Positions 34,499 through 44,371 of a stretch of 64,000 nucleotides of DNA are shown here, piece by piece. The position numbers were made by a program, and so were the translations under genes. The notes beneath the pieces were generated by a model that was given only the letters and a program-made list of their open reading frames with translations, was not told where the DNA came from and did no database searches. Source of the DNA: an uncultured Candidatus Nitrosopumilus sp. (GTDB taxonomy: Archaea; Thermoproteota; Nitrososphaeria; Nitrososphaerales; Nitrosopumilaceae); the NCBI GenBank assembly GCA_951812645.1, contig CATOSM010000001.1:1343560-1407559 (forward strand), given 5' to 3'. Position 1 is the first letter of the stretch; each line of letters begins with the position of its first letter.

Positions 34499-35611
34499 TC
34501 AATGATTTTCAAGAGAGTCTAAAATGTCATGTACGTTGTTAGGGCCTATCTCAACTGTAATGATTTTTTTTGTTTTGAGCGCCAATTCGACATCTTTTTC
34601 TGAAAAAGACGGAATTTCATCTGCAGTCATGGTAACCATCTTTTCAATTTTTTTCATGTTTCTTTCTAGCCCGATCTCCTTTGCATCATCAAACAGATTC
34701 ATATCTACCCCAGTCAGTGGTAAAATTGGAATTTTCTTTTTTCCAAATACCGTCTTTAATGAATTATCAATAAATTGTGAAGAATGAATCAACGGCGATA
34801 GCGACAATGCTATTCGATTATTGGAATACCGCAATAATATCTCCAATATGGTACTGACGTAAATCAAATGATTTTTGATTCCATTAGGATTAATTTTGAT
34901 TTGCAAAAACTCAATTTCGACACTGTTTTGTACCAGTCTTGGAATTACCTGATTAATTATTCTTGCCAAATTCGTTAATTCTGATTTTTGTCTATAGCAT
35001 ACTATTATTTTTACATCATTACCCTGCTTGATTGCTTCATAACAGGATATTGCCGATATTTCATCGTATATTGCACAAATAGTTTTCTTATTTTGCAATT
35101 GATATGGAATTCCCCCTTTTCCTTTATCTGAAAAAATACAGATGTACGAATTGTTTTTTGTCAAATACGTGTACAACAGTTTGTCAAACCTTTCATCAGT
35201 TCCTGGACGTGCCCCTAGTTTTACCTTTTTTTCGATGATGTTTGACGTTGCAGCAACCTCGACATCTTTAGTTACAAATCCCTTTGATATGCCTTCGACT
35301 TTTACTAGAAATTTCTCTCCTTTTAGTAGTAAATTACCGCTTATGGAAGTAATTTCTGAAACTATTTTTTCAAAATTGTTTGTTGATTGTCTTGCAATAG
35401 CTATCTTTTCAACTCCAAAAAGTAAATCAATTGCCGATGATGCAAATACTGGATCATTGGCATCAACTAAGATGATGTCCCCATCCCGTTTAACAGATTT
35501 GAATTCTTGATTTTTTATTTTAAGAATTTTTTTAATGTTTGAGATTAAATGTGGAATTTTATTTTTTGAAAATATGGTTGGAAAAACTACAACGTATGAT
35601 ACTTGATTCAT
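34499..35611 (-). CDS. THUMP-domain protein with degenerate ThiI-like PP-loop
   Basis: 370 aa. Residues about 1-165 read like a ferredoxin-like plus THUMP RNA-binding region of ThiI-type tRNA 4-thiouridine synthases (SAIDLLFGVEKIAIAR, KGFVTKDVEVAATSNIIEK, GARPGTDERFDKLLY). The segment where ThiI has the SGGxDS ATP-pyrophosphatase loop instead reads AIYDEISAISCYEAIKQG. It keeps the fold pattern but not the PP-loop, so it probably binds tRNA without adenylation activity. Function inferred only from this similarity. Confidence 0.65.
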   Translation of the reverse strand: MNQVSYVVVFPTIFSKNKIPHLISNIKKILKIKNQEFKSVKRDGDIILVDANDPVFASSAIDLLFGVEKIAIARQSTNNFEKIVSEITSISGNLLLKGEKFLVKVEGISKGFVTKDVEVAATSNIIEKKVKLGARPGTDERFDKLLYTYLTKNNSYICIFSDKGKGGIPYQLQNKKTICAIYDEISAISCYEAIKQGNDVKIIVCYRQKSELTNLARIINQVIPRLVQNSVEIEFLQIKINPNGIKNHLIYVSTILEILLRYSNNRIALSLSPLIHSSQFIDNSLKTVFGKKKIPILPLTGVDMNLFDDAKEIGLERNMKKIEKMVTMTADEIPSFSEKDVELALKTKKIITVEIGPNNVHDILDSLENH

Positions 35612-35695
35612 ATTTCTTGTTTTAAATCATGCCTGTTTATAATTTAGGACAAAACTTCGGGTAATCAATATAAAACAAATAATCTAACTGAAAAC

Positions 35696-36409
35696 GTGGC
35701 AAAATTCACGCAGGAACAAGTGGGTGAATTAAATTCGAAAATCAAAACTGCTCAAGAAGCCTTAGAATGGGCTTCAGAAAACCTTCATCCTAAAGTTGCA
35801 AAGGCGTCTAGCTTTGGCGCTGAGGATGCAGTAGTAATGGACATCATGTTAAAAATCAACCCGGAATTTCGATTTTTCACTCTTGACACGGGAAGACTGC
35901 CGCAAGAGACCTATGATATCATAGACGTTGTAAGTAAAAAATACAACATTTCTATCGAAGTGCTATTTCCAGACACCAAAGAAGTTGAGGATATGGTTCG
36001 TGAGAAAGGAATGAACCTGTTCTATGAAAGTATTGAAAACAGAAAACTGTGTTGTGAAATTAGAAAGGTTCATCCAATGAATAAAATGCTTGATACTCTG
36101 GACGGTTGGATTACTGGATTGAGGCGTGAACAGACTAAAAATCGAGAAAATGTTACAATCTTTCAATTAGATCATGGCCACGGAGGAATTTTGAAAATTA
36201 ATCCGATAGTTGATTGGACTTGGGATCAAATTCAAGAATACATTAAAAAAAACAATCTGCCATACAACGGCCTACTTGACAAAGGCTTTCCTAGTGTTGG
36301 ATGTGAACCATGTACCAGGGCAATAAAGCCTGGAGAGGATATTCGTGCAGGAAGATGGTGGTGGGAGCAAGGAGGTAACAAAGAGTGTGGCCTTCATATA
36401 GGCCCCTGA
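35696..36409 (+). CDS. cysH: APS/PAPS reductase with [4Fe-4S] ligands
   Basis: Reduces adenylylsulfate (or PAPS) to sulfite. 237 aa, GTG start. PP-loop-like SFGAEDAVV near 40, TLDTGRLPQETY near 63, LCCEIRKVHP near 119 and GCEPCTR near 204; these four cysteines mark the iron-sulfur type that usually acts on APS. Catalytic Cys in the C-terminal ECGLH. Upstream of the ATP sulfurylase gene by 13 bp. Confidence 0.92.
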   Translation: MAKFTQEQVGELNSKIKTAQEALEWASENLHPKVAKASSFGAEDAVVMDIMLKINPEFRFFTLDTGRLPQETYDIIDVVSKKYNISIEVLFPDTKEVEDMVREKGMNLFYESIENRKLCCEIRKVHPMNKMLDTLDGWITGLRREQTKNRENVTIFQLDHGHGGILKINPIVDWTWDQIQEYIKKNNLPYNGLLDKGFPSVGCEPCTRAIKPGEDIRAGRWWWEQGGNKECGLHIGP

Positions 36410-36422
36410 TGGTTGATTTATC

Positions 36423-37565
36423 ATGTCGGAAAATAATTCAATTAAACCACATGGTGGAGCGCTTGTAAATAGAATCACCAAAGTTGATCCTGCCGGACTA
36501 TTTTCAATTTCAATTAGTGAGGATGTCGCAAATGATGTAGAAAATATCGCAGACGGAATTTTTAGTCCTTTAGAGGGGTTTCTAGGACAGCAAGACTTTG
36601 AGAGTGTTGTATCCCGCGGAAGATTATCAAGTGATTTAGCCTGGACTATGCCAATTGTATTAGATGTAGACGAAGAGACAGCAACCAAAATGAAAGAAGC
36701 AAAAGACGTCCTACTTCAGAATCCTGACGGCATCGGAGTTGCAGTATTACATGCTGATGAAGTATTTACTTTTGACAAAGAGAAAGCAGCTCAAGGCGTC
36801 TATGGTACAAACGATTCGTCACATCCAGGCGTTGCATATACAATGTCAATGAAAGATTTCCTGGTTGGTGGAAAAATTGACTATGTTCAAAGACCAAATG
36901 ATACTGAAATTAGAAAAAACAGGCTGACACCAATTCAAACACGAGAATCCTTTGTAAAAGCTGGATGGAAGACCATCTGTGCTTTCCAAACCAGAAATCC
37001 CCCACACGTAGCACATGAGATGTTACAAAAGGCATCAATCACTACGCGTGATGGCGTGTTTGTAAACCCTGTAATTGGCAGGAAAAAATCTGGCGATTTT
37101 GCAGATGAGGTAATTGTCAAATGTTATGAGACCATGATAAAATCATACTATCCAGAAAATAGGTGTCAACTTGGAACATTGCACACGCAAATGAAATATG
37201 CTGGTCCAAAAGAAGCAATACACCATGCAATTATGAGACAAAATTACGGCTGTACTCACATTATAATCGGACGAGATCATGCAGGTGTTGGAAAGTTTTA
37301 CGATCCGATGGCGGCGCAAAAAATCTTTCATGATTACCCTGACCTAGAAATATCTCCGGTGTTCTTCCCGCCGTTCTTTTATTGTAAGAAATGTCTTGCA
37401 TACACAACTCCAAAAGCATGTCCACATGATAATGATGTTAAAGAGCAAATTAGTGGAACTGCATTACGAGAAATGATTCAAAATGGTCAGGCGCCTTCTG
37501 AATTCATTCTAAGGCCTGAAGTAGCACAAGTAATCTTGGATCACCCAAAACCATTTGTCGATTAG
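36423..37565 (+). CDS. sat: Sulfate adenylyltransferase (ATP sulfurylase)
   Basis: Activates sulfate with ATP to APS. 380 aa, the single-domain archaeal/bacterial Sat. It has [12 protein letters not shown] (ATP-binding, catalytic His), [12 protein letters not shown], and the C-terminal SGTALREMI motif. A CKKCLAY...CPHD segment (about 323-337) could bind zinc, as seen in thermophile homologues. Co-transcribed with cysH; together with cysC and cysQ this completes sulfate activation and PAP recycling. Confidence 0.95.
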   Translation: MSENNSIKPHGGALVNRITKVDPAGLFSISISEDVANDVENIADGIFSPLEGFLGQQDFESVVSRGRLSSDLAWTMPIVLDVDEETATKMKEAKDVLLQNPDGIGVAVLHADEVFTFDKEKAAQGVYGTNDSSHPGVAYTMSMKDFLVGGKIDYVQRPNDTEIRKNRLTPIQTRESFVKAGWKTICAFQTRNPPHVAHEMLQKASITTRDGVFVNPVIGRKKSGDFADEVIVKCYETMIKSYYPENRCQLGTLHTQMKYAGPKEAIHHAIMRQNYGCTHIIIGRDHAGVGKFYDPMAAQKIFHDYPDLEISPVFFPPFFYCKKCLAYTTPKACPHDNDVKEQISGTALREMIQNGQAPSEFILRPEVAQVILDHPKPFVD

Positions 37566-37595
37566 ATTTTTATTCAATCAACTTCATTTTAGCTT

Positions 37596-38264
37596 GTGAG
37601 GTATCTCTTCCCAGCAATTCTGTTTGTCGGATTTTTTGTATCGCCTGCGTTTGCTCAGGAATCAAACAACCCTTCATTAATCATAGATACGCTAGAAATT
37701 CCTTCAGATGAATTCAATACTGTATTGCGCGAAGCTCCGATTAGAGTCCTTGATGATACGCATGCAGTAAGCTGGCAGGTTACCATCGATAACAATCTCT
37801 TATATGCAAATCCAGAGGGAACTGCTGTATTGAGATTATACGATCAGGAAACACACGACGAATTTATTGAAGTTGGCATGGGTCCACAACCTGACCACAA
37901 ATTTTGGGTTGCAGTCCAAACTCCAAAAGAAGGTTATGTTGTTGTTCATAGTGATTTAGACAGAGGTTGGTACCCACAAACAAAATCCATCATATCTTTT
38001 ACTGATAGGGCAGGCCTAACTGTGAACAATGGGGCTAGAATTGTGGTTACAAATCTGGATATAGGAGAATTTGCGGTTCATTCGTATTCTGTTCATGGAA
38101 TGGCAGGCTCTACAGATCCTCCGGCAGCAAGTTCCGGCAGCATGATCGTTGAATTTCTATCCGGTGATCCTGCAAAGAATGTATTTGCATTATTTCCATT
38201 TTATGTAGCAGCTGGTACGGGAATAATAGTCGGAGTCTTGTTTTTGACTAAGAAGCGTTCTTAG
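37596..38264 (+). CDS. Exported protein with C-terminal membrane anchor
   Basis: 222 aa, GTG start. Signal peptide 1-21 (ending SPAFAQ), an extracytoplasmic beta-rich domain (about 25-190), and a C-terminal transmembrane helix (about 198-218) followed by KKRS. Topology is therefore anchored outside-facing. No cysteines in the exposed part. No family recognised. Overlaps the convergent endonuclease gene by 17 bp. Confidence 0.7.
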   Translation: MRYLFPAILFVGFFVSPAFAQESNNPSLIIDTLEIPSDEFNTVLREAPIRVLDDTHAVSWQVTIDNNLLYANPEGTAVLRLYDQETHDEFIEVGMGPQPDHKFWVAVQTPKEGYVVVHSDLDRGWYPQTKSIISFTDRAGLTVNNGARIVVTNLDIGEFAVHSYSVHGMAGSTDPPAASSGSMIVEFLSGDPAKNVFALFPFYVAAGTGIIVGVLFLTKKRS

Positions 38265-38895
38265 ATTTGTAAAATTTGCAACTTTTTTTAATCTCACATA
38301 CATCACACATCGGAGAAATTGGCTTACAAATATTTTGACCATACATTACAAAAGTGTCATTAATGTCAATCCAATATTTTTTGTCAATTTTCTTCATCAG
38401 TTCCTGTTCTGTGTCTTCTGGATTTTTTGTTTCAACAAGGCCTAATCTATTTGAAATTCTATGAACGTGAATATCAACTGGAATGGCTGGTTTTTCAAAC
38501 GCGTATACAAGGACACAATTTGCAGTCTTTCTTCCAACTCCGGGCAGCTGTACCAAGGTATCAAGATCATCAGGGACTTTTCCTTTGTATTTTTTATCAA
38601 TAATCTTTGCAACTTCAACTATCCTTTTGGATTTTACACGAAAGAACCCAATTGATTTAATTATTTTTTCAACATCTTTAACTTTTGCATTAGATAGTTG
38701 CTTTGGATTTTTATATCTTGAAAATAATTCTTTTACAGCTTTTGTTGTTGCTTCATCCTTTGTTCTTGCAGATAGTATGGTTCCAATTAAAATGCCAAAC
38801 GGGCCAGTTTCAGCATCATGAAGATCTCTTAATGCAGTTATTCTTGGAGGTTTTACGGCATTCATTGTTTTGGTCATTCCAGAAAGTATTTTTTG
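38248..38895 (-). CDS. nth: Endonuclease III (DNA glycosylase/AP lyase)
   Basis: Removes oxidised pyrimidines in base-excision repair. 215 aa from ATG at 38895 (frame open to 38922). Helix-hairpin-helix LVQLPGVGRKTANC supplies the catalytic Lys, PVDIHVHRISNRLGLV the catalytic Asp, and the C-terminal CKPISPMCDVCEIKKSC gives the C-x6-C-x2-C-x5-C iron-sulfur ligands. Complete. Confidence 0.95.
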   Translation of the reverse strand, partial: QKILSGMTKTMNAVKPPRITALRDLHDAETGPFGILIGTILSARTKDEATTKAVKELFSRYKNPKQLSNAKVKDVEKIIKSIGFFRVKSKRIVEVAKIIDKKYKGKVPDDLDTLVQLPGVGRKTANCVLVYAFEKPAIPVDIHVHRISNRLGLVETKNPEDTEQELMKKIDKKYWIDINDTFVMYGQNICKPISPMCDVCEIKKSCKFYKSKNAS

Positions 38896-38953
38896 CATTC
38901 CTAACTGAAAAACCACGTACAAGTATTATAACTGTAATAACAAAATAATTCTA

Positions 38954-40108
38954 TTGGAACTGACCAGAGAGGAGGAATCTGCATTAAAAGGTGAACAGGG
39001 TGAAATTATGCAGATGGCATATAGAATTCTTGTTGCAACCGGTGAAGCAACAGACGCCGAAAAGCTGGTTCCAATAGAATGGGCCCATCTTTCAGGCGTA
39101 AATTATAACACAATTGGTGACGCAGGAGAAGAATTTCTATCTGGTATTAGCAGGGATGCACGAGTTAAAGTAAAAACAACTTTGAATCCTATGGGATTTG
39201 ATATTGATAACGTATCAAATTATGGCTTGGATGAAAATTTTGTCTCAAAACAACTTTCAATCAAAAATTCATATGAAACGATGGGAGTAATTCCGTCTTT
39301 TTCATGCATTCCTTATGAAATATTTGATATTCCAAAAGATGGAACCCAAGTTGCATTTGCAGAAAGTAATGCTGCAATCCATGCAAATTCTCTTGATAAT
39401 CTAAAGACAAACAAAGAAAGTGCATTTAGCGCACTTGCAAGCGCAATTGTCGGAAAAAGTCCTTACTCATCATTAAGAAAAGAAGATAATCCAAACGTTA
39501 CCATTCAAATGAAAATCGAAAACCCAAACGAATTGACGTATGGCATGCTTGGATTTTTTGCAGGAAAAGTTGGGGATACATCTGTAAATATTTCTGGGCC
39601 AGAAAATATGGACAAGAGGCAAACTAAAGCAATGTGTGGAGGGATGGGAACTTCTGGAACCTGCGCTAAATTTATTTTTGGAGAAGGAAATGCTGATTGT
39701 GAAAAAATTGATTTTGATGAAAAAGAAATGCAAAATGTCCACGATGAATTAAACACGTCTGAAAAAGGCGATATCATTACACTTGGCAGTCCGCAATTGG
39801 GACTGGATGAAATATCTGATCTCACTGCAAAACTAAAGGGGCGTTCCTTTCAGAAAAGATGCATGGTGTTTATGCCGAGAACTGTAAAGGAACAAGCAAA
39901 AAAAATTGGATATACCACCGAACTTGAGCGTGCAGGATGTGAAATTCTTTCTGACTGCTGCACATGTTTGTCTCCATTGATTAGTAAGGATAAAGTTGAT
40001 GCAGTTACAACAAACAGCATCAAAGGGGCATTTTATCTTAAAAATTCTAACGGCGTAGATGTCAACTTAAAATCACTATTGCAAATAGTAAAAGATGAGA
40101 CAAGATGA
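38954..40108 (+). CDS. Phosphomevalonate dehydratase large subunit (aconitase X)
   Basis: With the small subunit, dehydrates mevalonate 5-phosphate to trans-anhydromevalonate phosphate in the archaeal modified mevalonate pathway to isoprenoids. 384 aa, TTG start, DUF521/AcnX catalytic family. Cysteines in SFSCIPYE, GTSGTC and SDCCTCLSP provide the iron-sulfur ligands and active site. Stop overlaps the small-subunit ATG (ATGA), as expected for a two-subunit enzyme. Confidence 0.92.
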   Translation: MELTREEESALKGEQGEIMQMAYRILVATGEATDAEKLVPIEWAHLSGVNYNTIGDAGEEFLSGISRDARVKVKTTLNPMGFDIDNVSNYGLDENFVSKQLSIKNSYETMGVIPSFSCIPYEIFDIPKDGTQVAFAESNAAIHANSLDNLKTNKESAFSALASAIVGKSPYSSLRKEDNPNVTIQMKIENPNELTYGMLGFFAGKVGDTSVNISGPENMDKRQTKAMCGGMGTSGTCAKFIFGEGNADCEKIDFDEKEMQNVHDELNTSEKGDIITLGSPQLGLDEISDLTAKLKGRSFQKRCMVFMPRTVKEQAKKIGYTTELERAGCEILSDCCTCLSPLISKDKVDAVTTNSIKGAFYLKNSNGVDVNLKSLLQIVKDETR

Positions 40109-40491
40109 AAAAAATTCTGGTTTCAGGAAAAATCAAAGGGACTGTTTTAAAATCTGAAAGACCAATCAATTTTTTAGGCACCGTGGATAAGAAAACTGGA
40201 ATTATCAGTGACAAAAATCATGATCTGTACCAAAAATCAATCAAAGATTCCGTACTTGTCTTTCCGTCAGGAGTAGGAAGCAGTGTAGGTGCATATACGA
40301 TCTATTCTATAAAATCAAATGATACTGCTCCACTTGCAATGATTTGCCAAAAGGCAGATCTGACTGTGGCAACTGGATGTGCGTTGGCAAACATTCCACT
40401 AATTACAGTTAATGATGAAGAATTTTCTTTGATTAAAGACGGAATGAGCCTTTCATTTGATACTGAATCTAGTCAAATTCATTATCAATAG
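40105..40491 (+). CDS. Phosphomevalonate dehydratase small subunit
   Basis: 128 aa, DUF126/AcnX swivel domain. It has the conserved VFPSGVGSSVGAYTIYSI segment that contributes the substrate-binding Ser/Gly loop. Translationally coupled to the large subunit through a 4-nt overlap. Its end overlaps the convergent RqcH gene by 23 bp. Confidence 0.92.
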   Translation: MKKILVSGKIKGTVLKSERPINFLGTVDKKTGIISDKNHDLYQKSIKDSVLVFPSGVGSSVGAYTIYSIKSNDTAPLAMICQKADLTVATGCALANIPLITVNDEEFSLIKDGMSLSFDTESSQIHYQ

Positions 40492-42415
40492 TTTTTTCTT
40501 TTTGCAAATCTCCCACACTCACCTTGACTATCTGACTTTTACCCGCTGGCAACGCACGAACAAATTCATCCATGCTTATTTTCCTTGTAATGCCCTCATA
40601 CATTTTAGAAAATTCCATTCGTATTTTTTTAGCAGCTTCTGCCATTTCCAGTCCGTTTGGTTCAATAATTGCATAACAGAGGGCATTCTTTTTGATTGGT
40701 TCTGGAGGGCCACATGTCAATACATAATCATCATCAACTGGCATAATTCCCACTGCAAGACGAAGGGTTTCTGATTTGATAAAATTCCTTTGGCCTTCAA
40801 TAGTAAACGATCCCTTTGGAAGGAATTCCCCGCTTGGTGCTGATTTTTTTACTTGTTCTGGACGAACCCAGTATGCACTTACACCATACATTCCCTCTCT
40901 CCAGGCTCTGCTGAAACAAACGGTTGCATGTGCTGTTTCATTCATACTTGAATCAGGAACTTTTTCTGAATCTTTTAAAATAAAAAACGGCGAACCAAAA
41001 ATATCACCGTGAAATACTCTGTCATTTTTATCCAAATGCTTTCTAATTACTGCAGAATTTGATGCGGCATCTCTTCCACCTATTGTAAGATAACCATCAG
41101 TAGTAAAGAACCATCTGTACCTTTCATACCAATTTTTTTTCCTAATTTCTGAGACAACTATCAAATCTTTTTCTGATTCTGTGTTACTCTGGAATTTTTC
41201 CAGTTTCTTTTCTGTTTTTTCTTTTATTGCTTGGATGGATGCTATTGCCCCCGATTGTTTTTTTGCCTCATTAAATAACACTGAAGCAATCGATTGAAGG
41301 GGGGATTGAGTTTTTATTTTTATTTTCTCATCCTGTACAACTATCAACGAAATTCCTTTTTCACTAACCAATCTTGCATTATTTTGTGCTAGAATTTCTT
41401 GCGCATTACTATCCTCTATTGATGTGATACCCTTTGATACCATTTCAAAAAGTGAATTTGCTACATTTGTAATATTTTTTGAACTTTCTTTGACAGTTTG
41501 AATTGCCTTTTCTTGTTCAGAAATTCGGGTTTGCAGTTCTTTTATTTTCTTATCTGAGCCACTAGATTGCACTGACTTTCCTTTCTCAATGATATTTTCA
41601 GTAAAAACGGCATCCAACCCTTCAATGAAACTGTTAACCGGTATTACTTCCCCTTCTAACTTTCCCAATTTTAAAGGAAGAACTTCGGTTTTTTCATTTT
41701 TGATTATAATTGCATCATGGTTTCCTGATACTATGTCTGAAACAATTTTCCTTATTGTTTCAAAAATTATCTTTATTTCATCATCTGTAAGCAAATTCCC
41801 AATTTTTTTACTGTCTGTTTTTGCAATTTCAAAAACGGATTCAACATATTTTTTTGGCAATCCCAACGTTCTTCCAAACCATTTTCCTGCAACTAAATCT
41901 GTAGTTTTAAGTCCATCAAAATCTGATTCCTTTAAATTAAAAATGTCCAAACTATTTTCTGGCGGTTGTACATATTCTAACCCTACACTTAATTTTCTAT
42001 GTCTAACCTCTATTGAATGCTGTAATGCAAGAATTTTCATCTCTTTGCTACATAGTAAAATATTGCCATCCCCAAAAAATTCCCCTACCAAAACGAACTC
42101 TTTTCCAAATCCCCCAAATGTGAAATACGCAATTCTTTCAGCGCCAATTTGCTCTATTTTTTTTAATTTTAGTCGAAGAAGATCACTTCGTAGTCTTTTC
42201 AGCAATCTATTTGGTTCCATCTGATCTATCTTTACTGCAGTCAACCAAACACCGGCCGTTGAAATCATCATGAACAGATCACTTTTTTCTGTATGATGAA
42301 GTTTGAAGAGAATACTATCCTTTGTAATTCCGTATATATTGCTGATATAGTAGTCTTGAACTTGCTCTGTAATTTCATCAACCAAATATCGTAATTCGAT
42401 TCCCGATAGTGTCAT
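40469..42415 (-). CDS. rqcH: RqcH/NEMF-type NFACT protein
   Basis: Ribosome quality-control factor that binds stalled large subunits with peptidyl-tRNA. 648 aa from the ATG beginning MTLSGIELRYLVDE (frame open to 42475). NFACT-N domain (about 1-200), a helical coiled-coil middle (about 270-420), and NFACT-R domain with KKNWYERYRWFFTTDGYLTI and GGRDAASN. The N-terminal part is FbpA/DNA-glycosylase-like but used for tRNA binding. Intact. Confidence 0.92.
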   Translation of the reverse strand: MTLSGIELRYLVDEITEQVQDYYISNIYGITKDSILFKLHHTEKSDLFMMISTAGVWLTAVKIDQMEPNRLLKRLRSDLLRLKLKKIEQIGAERIAYFTFGGFGKEFVLVGEFFGDGNILLCSKEMKILALQHSIEVRHRKLSVGLEYVQPPENSLDIFNLKESDFDGLKTTDLVAGKWFGRTLGLPKKYVESVFEIAKTDSKKIGNLLTDDEIKIIFETIRKIVSDIVSGNHDAIIIKNEKTEVLPLKLGKLEGEVIPVNSFIEGLDAVFTENIIEKGKSVQSSGSDKKIKELQTRISEQEKAIQTVKESSKNITNVANSLFEMVSKGITSIEDSNAQEILAQNNARLVSEKGISLIVVQDEKIKIKTQSPLQSIASVLFNEAKKQSGAIASIQAIKEKTEKKLEKFQSNTESEKDLIVVSEIRKKNWYERYRWFFTTDGYLTIGGRDAASNSAVIRKHLDKNDRVFHGDIFGSPFFILKDSEKVPDSSMNETAHATVCFSRAWREGMYGVSAYWVRPEQVKKSAPSGEFLPKGSFTIEGQRNFIKSETLRLAVGIMPVDDDYVLTCGPPEPIKKNALCYAIIEPNGLEMAEAAKKIRMEFSKMYEGITRKISMDEFVRALPAGKSQIVKVSVGDLQKEKTIDNEFD

Positions 42416-42518
42416 AATCACCCTTATCTTGTCTAAAATTATACCCTTGCTTTGATATGCCCAAACTTTGACCAAAGATATTAAACATGGTTTGCCTGAG
42501 ACACGCTAGAAATTTACT

Positions 42519-42995
42519 TTGGCAAAATTCAAAAAGAAAAAATCTGAACCTACAGTTGGCCCTAACGAGTCAAAAAAAGACCCTGCAGAGGATACTCCAG
42601 CTGAAATTCCAGAAACAGAGAAATCCGAACCTGTTCCTAATACTCCTGAAGATCCACCAGCAGGTGTTGCTGAAAAAAGTGAAAAAGATAGAAAACTAAA
42701 TAAATTATTTTGGATGCGTGTTGCTTTAGCTGTAATTGCAGGGACTGCCGCCACTTTCATCTTTGAGGATATTGAAGGTGAAGATAGAAGATGGGCATCA
42801 ATTGGGTTTATGATAATGATCTTTTTTGGAACAGTTATAGTTGCTAAAGGCATGAAAATGCAATTACCCTCATCAGATAGAAAGAAAGTTGTTACACAAG
42901 CCATTGGCAGTTATGTCTTTCTTTACCTGTTTTCATGGATTGTAAGCTATACGCTAACACATTTAGGAAGTACCAGCACTGGGATTAATATCTAG
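42519..42995 (+). CDS. Membrane protein with disordered acidic N-terminus
   Basis: 158 aa, TTG start. Residues 1-60 are Lys-, Glu-, Pro-rich and probably disordered. Three transmembrane segments follow (about 65-82, 92-110, 125-148). Divergent from the rqcH gene. No family recognised. It is upstream of cobalamin genes by 26 bp but nothing ties it to that pathway. Confidence 0.65.
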   Translation: MAKFKKKKSEPTVGPNESKKDPAEDTPAEIPETEKSEPVPNTPEDPPAGVAEKSEKDRKLNKLFWMRVALAVIAGTAATFIFEDIEGEDRRWASIGFMIMIFFGTVIVAKGMKMQLPSSDRKKVVTQAIGSYVFLYLFSWIVSYTLTHLGSTSTGINI

Positions 42996-43021
42996 GTTGG
43001 AAATTAAAGCGGTAATGGCAC

Positions 43022-43612
43022 ATGTGGAAATTTAAAACTCCCGGCATTCCTGATGAGGAGTTTGAAAGAGCGGAAAAAGTTCCTATAACTAAAGAAGAAG
43101 TCAGAGTTGTTCAAATAAGCAAAGCACGATTAAAGCCAGGACAAGTAGTTTATGACATTGGATGTGGCAGTGGTTCTGTTTCTGTTGAGGCTGCATTACA
43201 GATAGAATCTTCTGGTAAAGTTTTAGCGGTTGACTATGACGAGAATGCTATAGAATTAACAAAAAAGAACATGGAAAAATTTGGTTTATCAAACATTTCA
43301 ACTGTTCATGGCAATGCTAAAGAAAAAATCTTGGAACTTGAAGATGCTGATGCCATATTCATTGGTGGAACAGGCGGTGATACCAAGCAAATAGTTGAAC
43401 TTTCTGAAAACAAACTCAAACCTGGAGGCAGAATTGTAATTGGAATTATATTGATTGAAACCTTATATTCTGTTTTACAAGTGTTAGACAAACTCCAGTT
43501 TGAATCAGTTGATATCACACAAGTAACAATATCTAAAAGCAGAAAAACCAGTACTGGAACTATGATGCTTGCAAGAAATCCCGTAACCGTCATTTCTGCG
43601 ACTAAAACCTAA
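43022..43612 (+). CDS. cbiT: Cobalt-precorrin-6B C15-methyltransferase (decarboxylating)
   Basis: SAM-dependent methyltransferase of the anaerobic cobalamin pathway. 196 aa, class I fold; motif I VYDIGCGSGSVSVEA near 41, acidic loop VDYDENAIE, and GGTGGD as substrate region. Start codon MWKFKTPGIPDE matches family N-termini. First of three same-strand cobalamin genes. Confidence 0.9.
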   Translation: MWKFKTPGIPDEEFERAEKVPITKEEVRVVQISKARLKPGQVVYDIGCGSGSVSVEAALQIESSGKVLAVDYDENAIELTKKNMEKFGLSNISTVHGNAKEKILELEDADAIFIGGTGGDTKQIVELSENKLKPGGRIVIGIILIETLYSVLQVLDKLQFESVDITQVTISKSRKTSTGTMMLARNPVTVISATKT

Positions 43613-43648
43613 TCTAGATTTTTAATCAGGGAGAAAATCATACTTTTC

Positions 43649-44371
43649 ATGCCCGGATTAATTGGAATAGGAGTGGGTCCTGGGGATGTTGATTTGCTAA
43701 CCGTAAAAGCGGTTAATGCAATTCAGAATGCAGATATCATAATGTGTCCTGCTTCAAAAGAAGACAGACCTAGCATTGCATTCTCAGTCGTTTCGCCAAT
43801 AATTGACAAATCCAAAAATCAGGAAATTGTTAAACTAATTTTTCCAATGACCAAAGACAAAGATATTCTTGGGGATACATGGAAAAGAAACGCAAAGATA
43901 ATGGCTGAAACTGTTTTGACTGGAAAGAACGTCGTCTATCTTACCGTAGGTGATCCTTTCTTGTATAGTACTTGGATTTACATGCATAAGGATCTCAAAG
44001 AAAATTATCCTGAGGTGAACATTAGTGTAATTCCTGGAATTGTTTCAATGTTTGCATTTGCATCCAAAGTTGGTGTAAGTATTGCCGAAGGTGCAGAAAA
44101 AGTGGCCATCATCCCCTCCTGCTATGATCTATCAAGCGTAAAGGAGATTGCAAAAAATTCCGAATCAATGATATTTCTTAAAGATGGGCGCTACTTTGAT
44201 CAAGTAATTGAGGCTTTAAAAGAATCTGGATTCCCTGACGATTCTATTTTTGCGATTGGACAAGATTTGGGTACAGAAAATGAAATTATTCGAAAGATGA
44301 CTTTGGGCGAAGTTAATGATGAATCATTAACTACAAAATATTTTTCAATATTGGTGGTAAAACGTGTCTGA
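43649..44371 (+). CDS. cbiL: Precorrin-2 C20-methyltransferase
   Basis: Class III (tetrapyrrole) methyltransferase adding the C-20 methyl in corrin synthesis. 240 aa. N-terminal GIGVGPGDVDLLTVKA, a TVGDPFLYSTW segment near 103, and VIPGIVSMFAFAS are typical of the CbiL/CobI group. Overlaps the next gene by 8 bp. Confidence 0.9.
   Translation: MPGLIGIGVGPGDVDLLTVKAVNAIQNADIIMCPASKEDRPSIAFSVVSPIIDKSKNQEIVKLIFPMTKDKDILGDTWKRNAKIMAETVLTGKNVVYLTVGDPFLYSTWIYMHKDLKENYPEVNISVIPGIVSMFAFASKVGVSIAEGAEKVAIIPSCYDLSSVKEIAKNSESMIFLKDGRYFDQVIEALKESGFPDDSIFAIGQDLGTENEIIRKMTLGEVNDESLTTKYFSILVVKRV

Noticed and set aside
40457-42224. Plus-strand open frames over the RqcH gene
   Set aside because: They mirror a well-supported NFACT protein on the opposite strand and show no motif of their own.
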